NCBI GenBank assembly: GCA_024278035.1
Contig: JAJRUA010000179.1
Span: 1 to 12,578, forward strand
Length of the DNA stretch: 12,578 bases
Origin: Planctomycetota bacterium
GTDB lineage: Bacteria > Planctomycetota > Planctomycetia > Pirellulales > Lacipirellulaceae
Direction: 5' to 3'
How positions within the stretch are numbered: position 1 is the first letter of the stretch; every line of letters begins with the position of its first letter. The notes below the pieces were generated by a model. It did not search any database and was not told where the DNA came from. It saw only the letters and a program-made list of their open reading frames with translations. A program made the translations under genes and the position numbers. Positions 1 through 6,617 of the stretch are shown here, piece after piece.

Positions 1-306
1 CGATCCAGCATCCGCAACAATCATCAAGGTCATGGTGCTGTCAATCAAGTCGGCACCCCCGTTCGATTGTGACTGAAAGTTCTGCGGGTTGAAAATCAAC
101 CTGTCGCCAGAAGCCGTAGGGCCCGTGGCCTCTGGAGCGAATAGCGTGGTAGCTTCGCCATTGTTTTCGGTAACATCAACGAATTCAACGGTTCCGGCGG
201 GGTCACTAATGTCTCCCCAATTGACGATTGCCGCCGGGGCGCAGTTTGCCAAAGCGAAAAAGGTAAAGCAACTGAATAGAGCAGGATAAAAATACTTGGT
301 CTTCAT
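1..306 (-). CDS. Exported protein, N-terminal part (cut by window edge)
   Basis: The reading frame is open from an ATG at 306 to the window edge and gives 102 residues. The N-terminus begins MKTKYF, followed by a hydrophobic stretch (about residues 8-20) and a small-residue region (CAPAA, 22-26) suited to signal peptidase cleavage. LANC at 19-22 resembles a lipobox, but Asn just before the Cys is not canonical. The mature part is rich in Asp, Asn, Gly and Thr (for example VNWGDISDPAG), with few Lys or Cys residues. This composition is typical of secreted planctomycete proteins, many of which carry a C-terminal PEP-CTERM anchor; the C-terminus lies outside the window, so that cannot be tested. 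There is a weak AAGGA about 13 bases before the start. The function is unknown. Existence as a gene is likely because of the in-frame signal peptide. Confidence 0.75.
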   Translation of the reverse strand, partial: MKTKYFYPALFSCFTFFALANCAPAAIVNWGDISDPAGTVEFVDVTENNGEATTLFAPEATGPTASGDRLIFNPQNFQSQSNGGADLIDSTMTLMIVADAGS

Positions 307-425
307 GGTGTCTAAAATCCTTGAGTGGGGCGTCGGTTCAAAAAAACAAGCGTCGGACGCCGGCTGAATGTACGACTAAAAAAATGAGTAATCCGTTCTG
401 TGTTTGTCTCTACGTTTATTTCTGT

Positions 426-470
426 GGGATCGAATCCGGATCCCTTATCGACCACCGTGTTCATCGGTGG
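426..470. promoter_or_regulatory. Two short adjacent hairpins upstream of the exported-protein gene
   Basis: GGGATC (426-431) pairs with GATCCC (439-444) across a 7-base loop, and CCACCG (452-457) pairs with CGGTGG (465-470) across a 7-base loop. Both stems are perfect 6-bp matches. The second is followed on the plus strand by CGTTTT, a weak terminator-like tail. They lie 120-165 bases upstream of the minus-strand start at 306, between that gene and the two terminators to the right. Their role is not known. They could be operator sites, leader structure, or part of a repeat cluster. Confidence 0.4.
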
Positions 471-487
471 CGTTTTGTCAGGGGCAC

Positions 488-571
488 AAAAAAAGCGGTC
501 GCAAGAATCTCTTCACATCGCCACGGGCCCTGGGCCATCGGCTTGGAAAGGAGTTTCTTGTGACCGCTTTT
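488..571 (-). terminator. Long-stem intrinsic terminator, distal of a tandem pair
   Basis: Arms 491-507 and 555-571 (core AAGCGGTC / GACCGCTT) match at 16 of 17 positions. The interior can pair further: CTCTT (508-513 region) with AGGAG, and GCC...GGGCC...GGC near the tip. On the minus strand the stem is followed by seven T (complement of A488-494); on the plus strand only four T follow. The best reading is termination of minus-strand transcription coming from the kinase-fold gene ending at 855, with possible bidirectional action. The one imperfect pair is a G-U wobble on the plus strand and a C-A mismatch on the minus strand. Confidence 0.65.
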
Positions 572-627
572 AGTATTAGCGTTACTTGTGTTACGGGACT
601 TGAAAGGTGATTTGCTTCAGAGCCAAC

Positions 628-701
628 AAAAAAAGAAGCGGCAATCATAATCCTACGAAAAGCCTCTAAGGCTTCTGGGAGGATCGTGATTACCGCTTCT
701 T
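628..701 (-). terminator. Long-stem intrinsic terminator, proximal of a tandem pair
   Basis: Arms 633-653 and 681-701 (21 bases, base AAGAAGCGG / CCGCTTCTT) match at 18 positions. On the minus strand two of the three exceptions become G-U wobbles. An inner perfect hairpin AAGCCT-CTA-AGGCTT (660-674) caps the structure. The minus-strand stem is followed by seven T (complement of A628-634). It is the first terminator met by transcripts of the gene ending at 855. The stem base resembles that of the structure at 488-571 (AAGCGG core). Confidence 0.7.
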
Positions 702-854
702 GATTAGATCGACTCGTTGCTTAAATGTTTTTTCTGGTAGAGGACTTCCGTCAGGCACACCCCCATTAAACGGCATAGCTGTTAGGTAGTCAACAAGAAT
801 CTTGGGGGAATAGCACGATTTGCGGTAAATGGCACCTTTTATTTCTGGCAAGGC
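702..854. other. Intergenic stretch without a recognised gene
   Basis: No open frame with gene character and no convincing RNA gene was seen between the proximal terminator and the end of the kinase-fold gene. A perfect 12-base palindrome, CTAGACGTCTAG (855-866), sits over the stop codon of that gene just to the right. Together with 307-701 this makes a gap of about 550 bases whose recognisable content is the four hairpins listed separately. Confidence 0.5.
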
Positions 855-1457
855 CTAGACGTCTAGAAATACAGCGTTTATGGAGGGTTGGCCCCCTGCC
901 GCCACGGGGAAAAAAGGGTCGACATAGCCGCTAGCAGCCCCCTTTTTCCAATGGCCTTGCAAAAAACTGAGGGGAGGAGGGGACGATTTGACCAAAACCA
1001 GAGAGGCCCCAAGCAAGCTGGCCAGCCTTGCCCCGATCGAATCGCTCGAAACCTCCCACCCCACCGGAAGCCGAACCCCAGGCAGAGAAGGCTCTACTTG
1101 TCGCAAGAATTGGCCAGGAGCCAAAACCCAATCGCCCGGGGCCCCCGATTGAATCCGACGAAAATTTGTGGTGAGTGTCGCCGCTTCTAGCCAAGTCGCT
1201 AACAACCGGGCGTTCTGGTCCATCACGTCAATCGCCGCCCAATGCGTCACCTCCGCAGGCAAGGGGTTAGCGGCGTCCATCGCCCGTAGCGCATTCACGC
1301 ACTCCCCGCCACCGGCGATCAAAACACGTTGTGGCTTCTCTTGGACAAGCGGGTCGTTCTGTAACCAGTTTTGCAAAGCGGCGGGCAGGCCCGATTTGGC
1401 GAGCAAGCTCCCTCCCACTTTGATAACAACAGACGGCGAATCACACGAGGTTTTCAT
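855..1457 (-). CDS. Amino-acid-kinase-fold protein, MfnE-like (probable C1-cofactor synthesis)
   Basis: A 200-aa protein with hallmarks of the amino acid kinase fold. The N-terminal nucleotide-binding strand and loop is VIKVGGSLL (11-19), and there is a second glycine loop IAGGGE (47-52). A central GWEVSSDSIGARLA (133-146) precedes LVLVKS (153-158), the region where this superfamily usually binds ATP, and GYVDPFFP lies near the end (177-184). It is shorter than aspartokinases and has no ACT domain. Archaeal MfnE of this fold phosphorylates the furan precursor of methanofuran, and bacteria with H4MPT-linked C1 metabolism carry homologues. The start overlaps the stop of the upstream MfnF-like gene by four bases (ATGA), so the two are almost certainly co-translated. 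That context is the main reason for the MfnE-like reading; another small-molecule kinase remains possible. Confidence 0.87.
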   Translation of the reverse strand: MKTSCDSPSVVIKVGGSLLAKSGLPAALQNWLQNDPLVQEKPQRVLIAGGGECVNALRAMDAANPLPAEVTHWAAIDVMDQNARLLATWLEAATLTTNFRRIQSGAPGDWVLAPGQFLRQVEPSLPGVRLPVGWEVSSDSIGARLASLLGASLVLVKSSPPPLSFLQGHWKKGAASGYVDPFFPVAAGGQPSINAVFLDV

Positions 1458-2518
1458 GGGTTGTCTAGCAACTCCTCACTTGCCAACACTGCCGCTGCGT
1501 GGGCCGGGCCACATTCGCTTGCCTTGCTGGCGACCACGTCAGCAAGCCGTAGAGTTCTAACTTGTCGGGCAAGGCGATTTTGGACTCGATCTCCTAAAAA
1601 ACTTCCCTCTCCACAAAGGAACAGTACGGTAGGTTTTTTTTGCAGCAAATGGATTTGCCGATCCATGGCCATTCGGAGTTCCCGTTCTTGATAAGCGGCA
1701 AGGGCTTCGGCAGCAGCGAGGGCGTCTTCGAGCGTAAACTCACTTGAGTCGGCACAGAGAGATCGCCCTAAACGCGCAATCGCGTTTTTGCGACGAAAAG
1801 GCCGGCCATCGGCTGTGTCACAACGGCTCGACTCGGGCAGTTCGCCAAGTAACAACCAAGCATCGGCGGTCGTAGCGAACAACTCGGCTGCAACGGGGCA
1901 CGCTTGTCCCCGGTAGGGCAAGTCACCTGCTATCGCACAGAAGGGCGTACGGCGAACGCCCCTATAAAGCAGTTCGCCAGCCAAAAGCCGCTCCGTATCC
2001 GTACGGCCAATGGACTTAACGGCACCGGCACTCAGGGGGATTAAATCGATCGTGGTCGAGCCAATATCAACCATCAGGCCCTCCTCCCCCTCGCCAAGCC
2101 AGCGGAGAGCATAGCGAGCCATGAGACGCCAGTTGGCCGCCGCCACCCGTTGTGGTTGGCCAATCGCCTCGGTCGGCGTGAGCCAAGCGTCCTCGACCGT
2201 CGCCACACCGACGGGTAAGCCATCGGCTGCGGCCACCGTCGCTTCGACAATGCTTCGCACTCCCTCGGCCTTGGTTGCATAGCAGTCGGCCAGTTCGCCG
2301 GTCATCGTGAGGGCGATCCCAAGGGGGGGCCTCTCGTTCGCCAACAGGCTGAGCGCCTTACGGATTTTCTCGACAAGCCGCTCAGGCTCTCGCCACAAAG
2401 CGAACGGCAGGGAGAACGCGCCCCCCCGACCATCGGCCACCTTGAGGTTGGCCCCCCCCACATCGAGGCCCGTCCAATCAGGTTGACTGCACGTCCCCAA
2501 GCGGCTGGAAGCTTCCAT
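1454..2518 (-). CDS. H4MPT-linked C1 transfer pathway protein, hydantoinase/ASKHA type (MfnF-like)
   Basis: A 354-aa protein of the hydantoinase/oxoprolinase group with the three ASKHA ATPase signatures: phosphate-1 loop GLDVGGANLK (17-26), phosphate-2 loop VDIGSTTIDL (150-159) and an adenosine-type motif LCGEGSFL (301-308). The segment GRTDTERLLAGELLYRGVRRTP (171-192) is characteristic of the family annotated as a probable H4MPT-linked C1 transfer pathway protein. Its archaeal member MfnF joins the furan and tyramine-glutamate halves of methanofuran. Bacteria use methanofuran-like carriers in formyltransferase/hydrolase-dependent formaldehyde oxidation, so a role in making such a carrier is inferred. 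The gene is followed, with 4 bases of overlap, by the MfnE-like kinase. The region 2519-2709 between it and lipA has only small GC-rich hairpins and no clear promoter. Confidence 0.87.
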   Translation of the reverse strand: MEASSRLGTCSQPDWTGLDVGGANLKVADGRGGAFSLPFALWREPERLVEKIRKALSLLANERPPLGIALTMTGELADCYATKAEGVRSIVEATVAAADGLPVGVATVEDAWLTPTEAIGQPQRVAAANWRLMARYALRWLGEGEEGLMVDIGSTTIDLIPLSAGAVKSIGRTDTERLLAGELLYRGVRRTPFCAIAGDLPYRGQACPVAAELFATTADAWLLLGELPESSRCDTADGRPFRRKNAIARLGRSLCADSSEFTLEDALAAAEALAAYQERELRMAMDRQIHLLQKKPTVLFLCGEGSFLGDRVQNRLARQVRTLRLADVVASKASECGPAHAAAVLASEELLDNP

Positions 2519-2709
2519 CTTTCTCGACCGTTGAAGAAGTTCGGACTGAAAAAATCGCTCGAACTAACAATGATTGGCAAGCGGTGGGCGTAAGCCTACC
2601 GATGAACCCGATGGGCCGACCCACCAGAAGGCCCGGTTGATCCGGCAGGCGATGCCCCTGAGAGTCAAGCCGCTAGCGCAGGCATCAATACGACTTTCGT
2701 CACGAACGG

Positions 2710-3693
2710 TTACGTTTCCTTTATTTGAACAAGAGGCACGTCTTCGTTCAGCAGTTCCTCGACACGTCGGCCGGTTTGGGCCGCTTTGTAGAGGATGCCC
2801 GCTCGAAACGAACTGCGGACCATCGGCCCCGAAGCAACGCCCTTGAAGCCCAACTCGTACGCCGCTTCGGCATAGCGATCGAAGGTCTCGGGCGGAACGT
2901 AGCGATCGACCGGCAAGAACCGTTCTCCCGGCTTGCCGGGGGTAAGGTACTGGCCCAGCGTCACAAGATCGACCTTGGCCTCCTTTCGTAGGCGAGCAAG
3001 GACGCCGAAAATTTCTTCGTCTGTTTCTCCTAAACCGACCATCAGGCTTGTTTTGGTCACCAAATCAGGCCGCAACCGTTTGGCTTCGCGAAGGATACGA
3101 GCGGATTGATCGAACGATGCCCGATGGTCGCGCACCTGCTTATCGATCCGCGGTACGCATTCGACGTTATGGGCGAACACTGCCAAAGGAGCCTCCTCTA
3201 AAAGTTTTGCCAGGGCCGAAAAGTCTCCCGCCAAATCGCTTCCGAGCAACTCAATCCCCACCGCCGGTTGGCGATGGTGAATCGCATTGATACAGGCCCG
3301 ATAATGCGCTGCCCCGCCATCTGGAAGATCATCGCGGTTGACGACGGTCACGACGACGTACTTGAGCCCCATTCGCTCGACAGTATCGGCGAGCCTCTCT
3401 GGTTCATCTGCCTCTGGCAGAGCGGGGGCCTTGAGCGTCTCAATGCTACAAAACCGACATCCTCGGGTGCATTCCTTGCCCGCGACCATGAAAGTGGCCG
3501 TTCCACGCCCCCAGCAGTCGTGGACATTCTGACAACGGGCTTCTTCGCAAACCGTGTGGAGCGCCGCGTCGCCCACCGCATGGTGCGTCCGGTTGTAGAC
3601 CTGCAGCGCGCCGCCCGACGGCAATTGTGCCCGTAGCCACTCCGGCAAACGGGGGCGAGTCGTTTTGGTGTCGCGTCGTGATGTTGTCGGCAT
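2710..3693 (-). CDS. lipA: Lipoyl synthase (radical SAM)
   Basis: A 327-aa protein of normal family length. It inserts two sulfur atoms at C6 and C8 of protein-bound octanoyl groups, making the lipoyl cofactor of pyruvate and 2-oxoglutarate dehydrogenases and the glycine cleavage system. The auxiliary [4Fe-4S] cluster ligands are C49, C54 and C60 (CX4CX5C in CEEARCQNVHDC), with the conserved C-terminal RSSF motif (Arg293, Ser294-Ser295) supplying the serine ligand. The radical-SAM cluster is C75, C79 and C82 (CTRGCRFC). The VVNRDDLPDGG, ELLGSD and NVECVPR segments are typical of LipA. It lies 84 bases downstream of cysK on the same strand and may share its transcript. No lipB is seen in the window. 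Confidence 0.98.
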   Translation of the reverse strand: MPTTSRRDTKTTRPRLPEWLRAQLPSGGALQVYNRTHHAVGDAALHTVCEEARCQNVHDCWGRGTATFMVAGKECTRGCRFCSIETLKAPALPEADEPERLADTVERMGLKYVVVTVVNRDDLPDGGAAHYRACINAIHHRQPAVGIELLGSDLAGDFSALAKLLEEAPLAVFAHNVECVPRIDKQVRDHRASFDQSARILREAKRLRPDLVTKTSLMVGLGETDEEIFGVLARLRKEAKVDLVTLGQYLTPGKPGERFLPVDRYVPPETFDRYAEAAYELGFKGVASGPMVRSSFRAGILYKAAQTGRRVEELLNEDVPLVQIKET

Positions 3694-3777
3694 AAAAATC
3701 TATCGTAACAGGGACCCTGGGCCCGTGTTTTTAATCAGTTTCCGCACGGGCATAGGAACCCATGCTACGCCTCTTTT

Positions 3778-4716
3778 TTACTCCGCCAGTCCTTCAAACA
3801 GCGGCGTCGATAAGTACCGTTCGCCGAGGCTCGGAATGATTGTCACGATCCGCTTGCCGGCCATTTCGGGGCGGGCGGCGAGCTTTGCGGCGGCGCAAAT
3901 GTTGGCTCCGCTGGAGATGCCCGCCATGATCCCTTCCTCTTTCGCAAGCCGACGTGCCCATTGGAACGCCTCTTCATTGCTCACGGCAATCACTTCATCG
4001 ACGACGGACATGTCGAGGTTGCCTGGGATAAAACCAGCACCAATTCCTTGAATCTTGTGCGGCCCCGGGGCACCGCCGGCAATCACCGGTGAATCGGCTG
4101 GCTCAACAGCAATCGCTTTGAAGTCCGGGTTCTGTTTTTTGAGATAACGGCTTGCCCCGGTGATTGTGCCGCCCGTGCCGACGCCAGCAACGATCGCGTC
4201 GATATCGTGGCCCGAGTCTTCCCAAATCTCGGGGCCGGTGGTCGCTTCGTGAATCGCCGGGTTGGCGGGGTTCTCAAACTGTTGCGGCATCCAAGCCCCA
4301 GGCTCGGCCGCCATCTCGGCAGCACGGTTAATCGCTCCCTTCATTCCCTCAGCGGCTGGCGTGAGCACCAACTCAGCGCCCATGGCCCGGAGCAACGTGC
4401 GTCGCTCGATGGACATCGACTCCGGCATGGTGAGCGTTAATCGGTACCCCTTTGCCGCACAAACAAACGCCAGGGCGATACCCGTGTTGCCGCTCGTCGG
4501 CTCAACGATGTGCGTATCGGGCTTGATGTGGCCATCGCGTTCACCCGCTTCGATCATGGCCGCCCCGATGCGGTCTTTCACGCTGTTAAGTGGCTGAAAA
4601 AACTCGCACTTGGCAAACACGGTGGCGTGCCCAACCGGCACAAGGCGATTGATGCGAATCATCGGCGTATCGCCAATGGCTTTGGCAGCGTTTTCATAAA
4701 CCTGATTGCGGGGCAT
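3778..4716 (-). CDS. cysK: Cysteine synthase A (O-acetylserine sulfhydrylase)
   Basis: A 312-aa PLP enzyme that makes cysteine from O-acetylserine and sulfide. Visible signatures are the PLP lysine K47 in NSVKDRIG, the substrate loop TSGNTG (74-79), the phosphate-binding GTGGT (180-184) and, near residue 266, the SSGAN motif carrying the serine that contacts the PLP ring nitrogen. Length and order fit CysK/CysM; TSGNTG with a short C-terminus fits CysK and excludes cystathionine beta-synthase, which has extra CBS domains. An ATG six codons upstream (4734) is in frame, but the start at 4716 is preferred: it has GGATGGAG eight bases before it and begins [10 protein letters not shown], a natural family N-terminus. 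It lies between sufU and lipA, linking cysteine supply with sulfur-transfer genes. Confidence 0.95.
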   Translation of the reverse strand: MPRNQVYENAAKAIGDTPMIRINRLVPVGHATVFAKCEFFQPLNSVKDRIGAAMIEAGERDGHIKPDTHIVEPTSGNTGIALAFVCAAKGYRLTLTMPESMSIERRTLLRAMGAELVLTPAAEGMKGAINRAAEMAAEPGAWMPQQFENPANPAIHEATTGPEIWEDSGHDIDAIVAGVGTGGTITGASRYLKKQNPDFKAIAVEPADSPVIAGGAPGPHKIQGIGAGFIPGNLDMSVVDEVIAVSNEEAFQWARRLAKEEGIMAGISSGANICAAAKLAARPEMAGKRIVTIIPSLGERYLSTPLFEGLAE

Positions 4717-4841
4717 AACGCGGACTCCATCCATTACTATTGAAGAGGCTAGAAGGTGAAGCCCTTGGCGGACAATTTTTCATGCTACCAACAGGGCTAC
4801 CGTTGATTATCTAAGCCGACGGCCAACCCGCAACCCCGCCA

Positions 4842-5055
4842 GCGTGAGGAAAGTCGGGGCGCGGACGTCGGAGAAGAGGCCCCACTTCACCGATATTGGG
4901 CAGGGAAGAGGGCACGGAATGGACGAAAGTCGCGAAAGACGAGGGCCTGCTGGAGGTTTTATTGCCGTAGGCGCCGGCAACTTTGCTCTCAGCGTTTCCA
5001 TCTGTCGGCTAAGCCCCCGGGCCTTCCGACTAGTCGGCCTGCGCTTTCCTCATGC
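4842..5055 (+). ncRNA. Candidate structured RNA between sufU and cysK, identity unknown
   Basis: GCGTGAGGAAAG (4842-4853) pairs with CTTTCCTCATGC (5044-5055) over 12 positions, the only exception being a G-U wobble (4844/5053) on the plus strand. Inside it, GTCGGA (4867-4872) pairs with TCCGAC (5025-5030), and after a 4-base bulge AGGCCC (4877-4882) pairs with GGGCCT (5019-5024). Further hairpins are TTGCCG/CGGCAA (4962-4967 with 4975-4980) and GAC-GAAA-GTC (4923-4932), a GNRA-type tetraloop. The plus strand is preferred because the wobble becomes a C-A mismatch on the minus strand and because of the GNRA loop. It could instead be a 3' element of the sufU transcript or a mobile inverted-repeat element. 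GAGGAAAGTC resembles part of RNase P RNA, but the rest of that RNA is absent. No promoter or T-tract terminator was recognised on either strand. Confidence 0.4.
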
Positions 5056-5060
5056 ATCGG

Positions 5061-5450
5061 TCAAAAAGCACCTGTCGGAGAGTGGATCGCTTGTTGGATC
5101 ACGCGCCAGGATAGCAAACAACATTTCTGCCGATTGGGCGTCAACCGCGGGCCGTACAGTTTGAGCATGTCTTCGGCAGTGAATCGTTGGACTTCTTCGA
5201 TCGTTTTGCCGTGCAGCTCTTCGAGCAACATCGACGCGGACGCTTGACTAATGACACATCCGTCTCCCTCGAAGCCACAGTCCTCGACCTTGCCTTCGTC
5301 GTCCATCTTGAGCGTGATCCGCACCACGTCGCCACAGAGCGGGTTCTTGTCTTCATGGGCGTGCGTCGCCCCATCCGTCTCGCCACGGTGAAACGGGTCC
5401 TCGTAATGATCGAGAATGTGTTCTTGATAGATTTCTTCTTCGGACGGCAT
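5061..5450 (-). CDS. sufU: SufU-type Fe-S cluster assembly protein (NifU N-terminal family)
   Basis: A 129-aa protein of the IscU/SufU family. It keeps the metal/sulfur site of this fold: C39 and D41 in NPLCGD, C65 in GDGCVISQAS, and C110 in RQKCCLLSW, with an extra adjacent C111. The segment between C65 and C110 (residues 66-109) is longer than in IscU and matches SufU, which receives sulfur from the SufS desulfurase. The LPPVK-like motif recognised by the Hsc chaperones of IscU is absent, which also favours SufU. SufU usually sits beside sufS or sufBCD; none of those is in the window. Here the next gene on the strand is cysK. A sigma70-like promoter can be placed 60 to 90 bases upstream. 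No Shine-Dalgarno sequence is evident before the ATG. Confidence 0.92.
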   Translation of the reverse strand: MPSEEEIYQEHILDHYEDPFHRGETDGATHAHEDKNPLCGDVVRITLKMDDEGKVEDCGFEGDGCVISQASASMLLEELHGKTIEEVQRFTAEDMLKLYGPRLTPNRQKCCLLSWRVIQQAIHSPTGAF

Positions 5451-5507
5451 CGCAGGCAGCTAGCGGGGAAAGGCAAGTGAGTGGGAAAGTTCTCTCGTCT
5501 GCCCCCC

Positions 5508-5536
5508 AGTTTAGACAGCGCCACAGTGCCGGGCAA
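5508..5536 (-). promoter_or_regulatory. Possible sigma70-type promoter for sufU
   Basis: Read on the minus strand, TTGCCC (5531-5536) and TAAACT (5508-5513) are separated by exactly 17 bases; each matches 4 of 6 consensus positions. This would give a leader of about 50 bases before the start at 5450. It is a weak match judged by eye. Confidence 0.35.
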
Positions 5537-5545
5537 TGGCTCAGG

Positions 5546-5572
5546 AGAGGGCTTTCGGTCCCCCCTCTTTTT
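5546..5572 (+). terminator. Terminator-like hairpin in the leader region of the DUF3891 gene
   Basis: AGAGGG (5546-5551) pairs with CCCTCT (5563-5568) and is followed on the plus strand by five T (5568-5572). No plus-strand gene ends here, so it is either an attenuator-like leader element of the gene starting at 5654, an insulator between divergent promoters, or chance. It lies just upstream, on the minus strand, of the proposed sufU promoter. Confidence 0.35.
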
Positions 5573-5653
5573 CTTGTCGGTAGGTTCTTGGTTGCGGTAG
5601 GATGGTCGTTTGCGTTCCACTGCCTACTCCTTCCCCTTATTCCATAGTCTCGA

Positions 5654-6517
5654 ATGATTCGCCGTGATTGGCCATTAGGGCCGGACGTATTGCACCCTCG
5701 GCCAAGCCATTGGCATCCAAGCCACTGGCTGCTGATTGGCCAGACAGAACATGCGCTGTTGAGCTGGGAGATGGCTCGTGTGTGGGGCGGCGTGGGAATC
5801 GCACCGATTGTGTGCCCCCACGATGAGGCCGACCATCCCTTGGCTGAGGTTCGGCGTGAGTTGTTGCTGGCGATCAAAAAACATGACGCGGGATGGGCCG
5901 GCTATTTGGATCATCCCGCAATGGATGGCGATCGGGGCCGCCCCTACAACTTTATGAAGATGCCACCCGCTGTGGTGCAGCCCATGTGGAGCGATTCCAT
6001 CACCGTGTGTCGCAAGTTGGGGCCACTAGCGGGGTGGGCCGTGGCTAGTCACTTCTCAGAGTTACAATCGAAGCTCGATCATGATTATCACTTGTGGAAG
6101 CCTTGGCTCGCCAAGGTGGATGCCGATCGGGCCGAGTGGCTCGAACAGTGGTTGGCCACTTCACCGCATCACACGAAGAGCGTCGCAGCCGATTGCCTTG
6201 CATGGCTCAAGGCATTTGATTGGATGAGCTTGTGGCTCTGTTGTTACAGCCCCGTGGAAGGGGATCCGACTGAGCCGAAGGCTGAGCCGAAAACCGAGCC
6301 GATGCGTCTTGATACGTTGCCAAATCAACAGGGAAGCATACGGTTTCAGTTGCACTCCGAAAAAAACGTGGTGCAAATAAGCCCTTGGCCATTTACGGTG
6401 GAAGAGTTGGAACTACGGGCGCCGGTGATGAAAGTGCCGGTGGGCAACTACGCATCGGCCCAGGAGTTGCTTGAGCAAGCCGTGGATGCCGAAGTCCTTT
6501 GGCGGCTCGTGCCGTAA
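5654..6517 (+). CDS. DUF3891 family protein
   Basis: A 287-aa soluble protein with no signal peptide or membrane segment. The N-terminal two thirds fit the uncharacterised DUF3891 family as I remember it: an early histidine-containing helix QTEHALLSWEMARVWG (about 30-45), the HD pair in KKHDAGW (75-81), a further histidine segment SELQSKLDHDYHLW, and FDWMSLWLCCY near residue 195. The spaced His and His-Asp residues suggest a metal-binding helical domain like HD hydrolases, but this is inference and no reaction is known. A Glu/Pro/Lys repeat linker (TEPKAEPKTEP, about 207-217) leads to a C-terminal beta-rich part of about 65 residues. The start lacks a clear ribosome-binding site. It is divergent from sufU. 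A 5-bp hairpin, GGCTA/TAGCC (6523-6536), follows the stop but lacks a T-tract. Confidence 0.78.
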   Translation: MIRRDWPLGPDVLHPRPSHWHPSHWLLIGQTEHALLSWEMARVWGGVGIAPIVCPHDEADHPLAEVRRELLLAIKKHDAGWAGYLDHPAMDGDRGRPYNFMKMPPAVVQPMWSDSITVCRKLGPLAGWAVASHFSELQSKLDHDYHLWKPWLAKVDADRAEWLEQWLATSPHHTKSVAADCLAWLKAFDWMSLWLCCYSPVEGDPTEPKAEPKTEPMRLDTLPNQQGSIRFQLHSEKNVVQISPWPFTVEELELRAPVMKVPVGNYASAQELLEQAVDAEVLWRLVP

Positions 6518-6555
6518 GATCAGGCTAAACCTAGCCCCTGTCGAAAGCAATGATT

Positions 6556-6584
6556 TTGACGTTGCAGGATCTCCCTGGTAGAAT
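6556..6584 (+). promoter_or_regulatory. Strong sigma70-type promoter of the toxin-antitoxin operon
   Basis: TTGACG (6556-6561) and TAGAAT (6579-6584) each match 5 of 6 consensus positions with an ideal 17-base spacer. Transcription would start near 6591, giving a leader of about 25 bases before the antitoxin start at 6616. This is the best promoter match in the window and argues against the in-frame ATG at 6550 as a start. Confidence 0.7.
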
Positions 6585-6586
6585 GG

Positions 6587-6617
6587 ATTGTCGTACCCCC
6601 ACGGAGAATTTGACAAT
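6587..6617 (+). promoter_or_regulatory. Inverted repeat around the antitoxin ribosome-binding site
   Basis: ATTGTC (6587-6592) and GACAAT (6612-6617) are perfect inverted repeats flanking the GGAG ribosome-binding site (6603-6606) and running into the start codon. It could be an operator for autoregulation by the toxin-antitoxin complex, or an mRNA hairpin that holds the translation start. The stem is short, so chance is possible. Confidence 0.35.

Noticed and set aside
828..848. Sigma54 promoter from TGGCAC near 831
   Set aside because: The TTGC element is not found at the required spacing.
2519..2709. Riboswitch or RNA gene in the lipA to MfnF-like gap
   Set aside because: Only short GC-rich hairpins of 4-7 bp with no conserved motif that I recognise.
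4717..4734. Six extra codons at the start of cysK
   Set aside because: The downstream ATG has the better ribosome-binding site and gives a normal family N-terminus.
4811..5055. RNase P RNA, suggested by GAGGAAAGTC at 4846-4855 and a CGGCTTA-like string on the minus strand near 4812
   Set aside because: The two motifs are on opposite strands, the ACAGAA part of the 3' conserved region is absent, and the paired unit is too short for RNase P RNA.
4844..5164. 106-aa plus-strand reading frame across the sufU-cysK gap
   Set aside because: It runs into the sufU coding region antisense, its protein shows no domain or signal, and the DNA shows RNA-like pairing instead.
6550..6615. Longer antitoxin starting at the in-frame ATG at 6550
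   Set aside because: It would start upstream of a strong sigma70-type promoter, and the ATG at 6616 has a well-placed GGAG.
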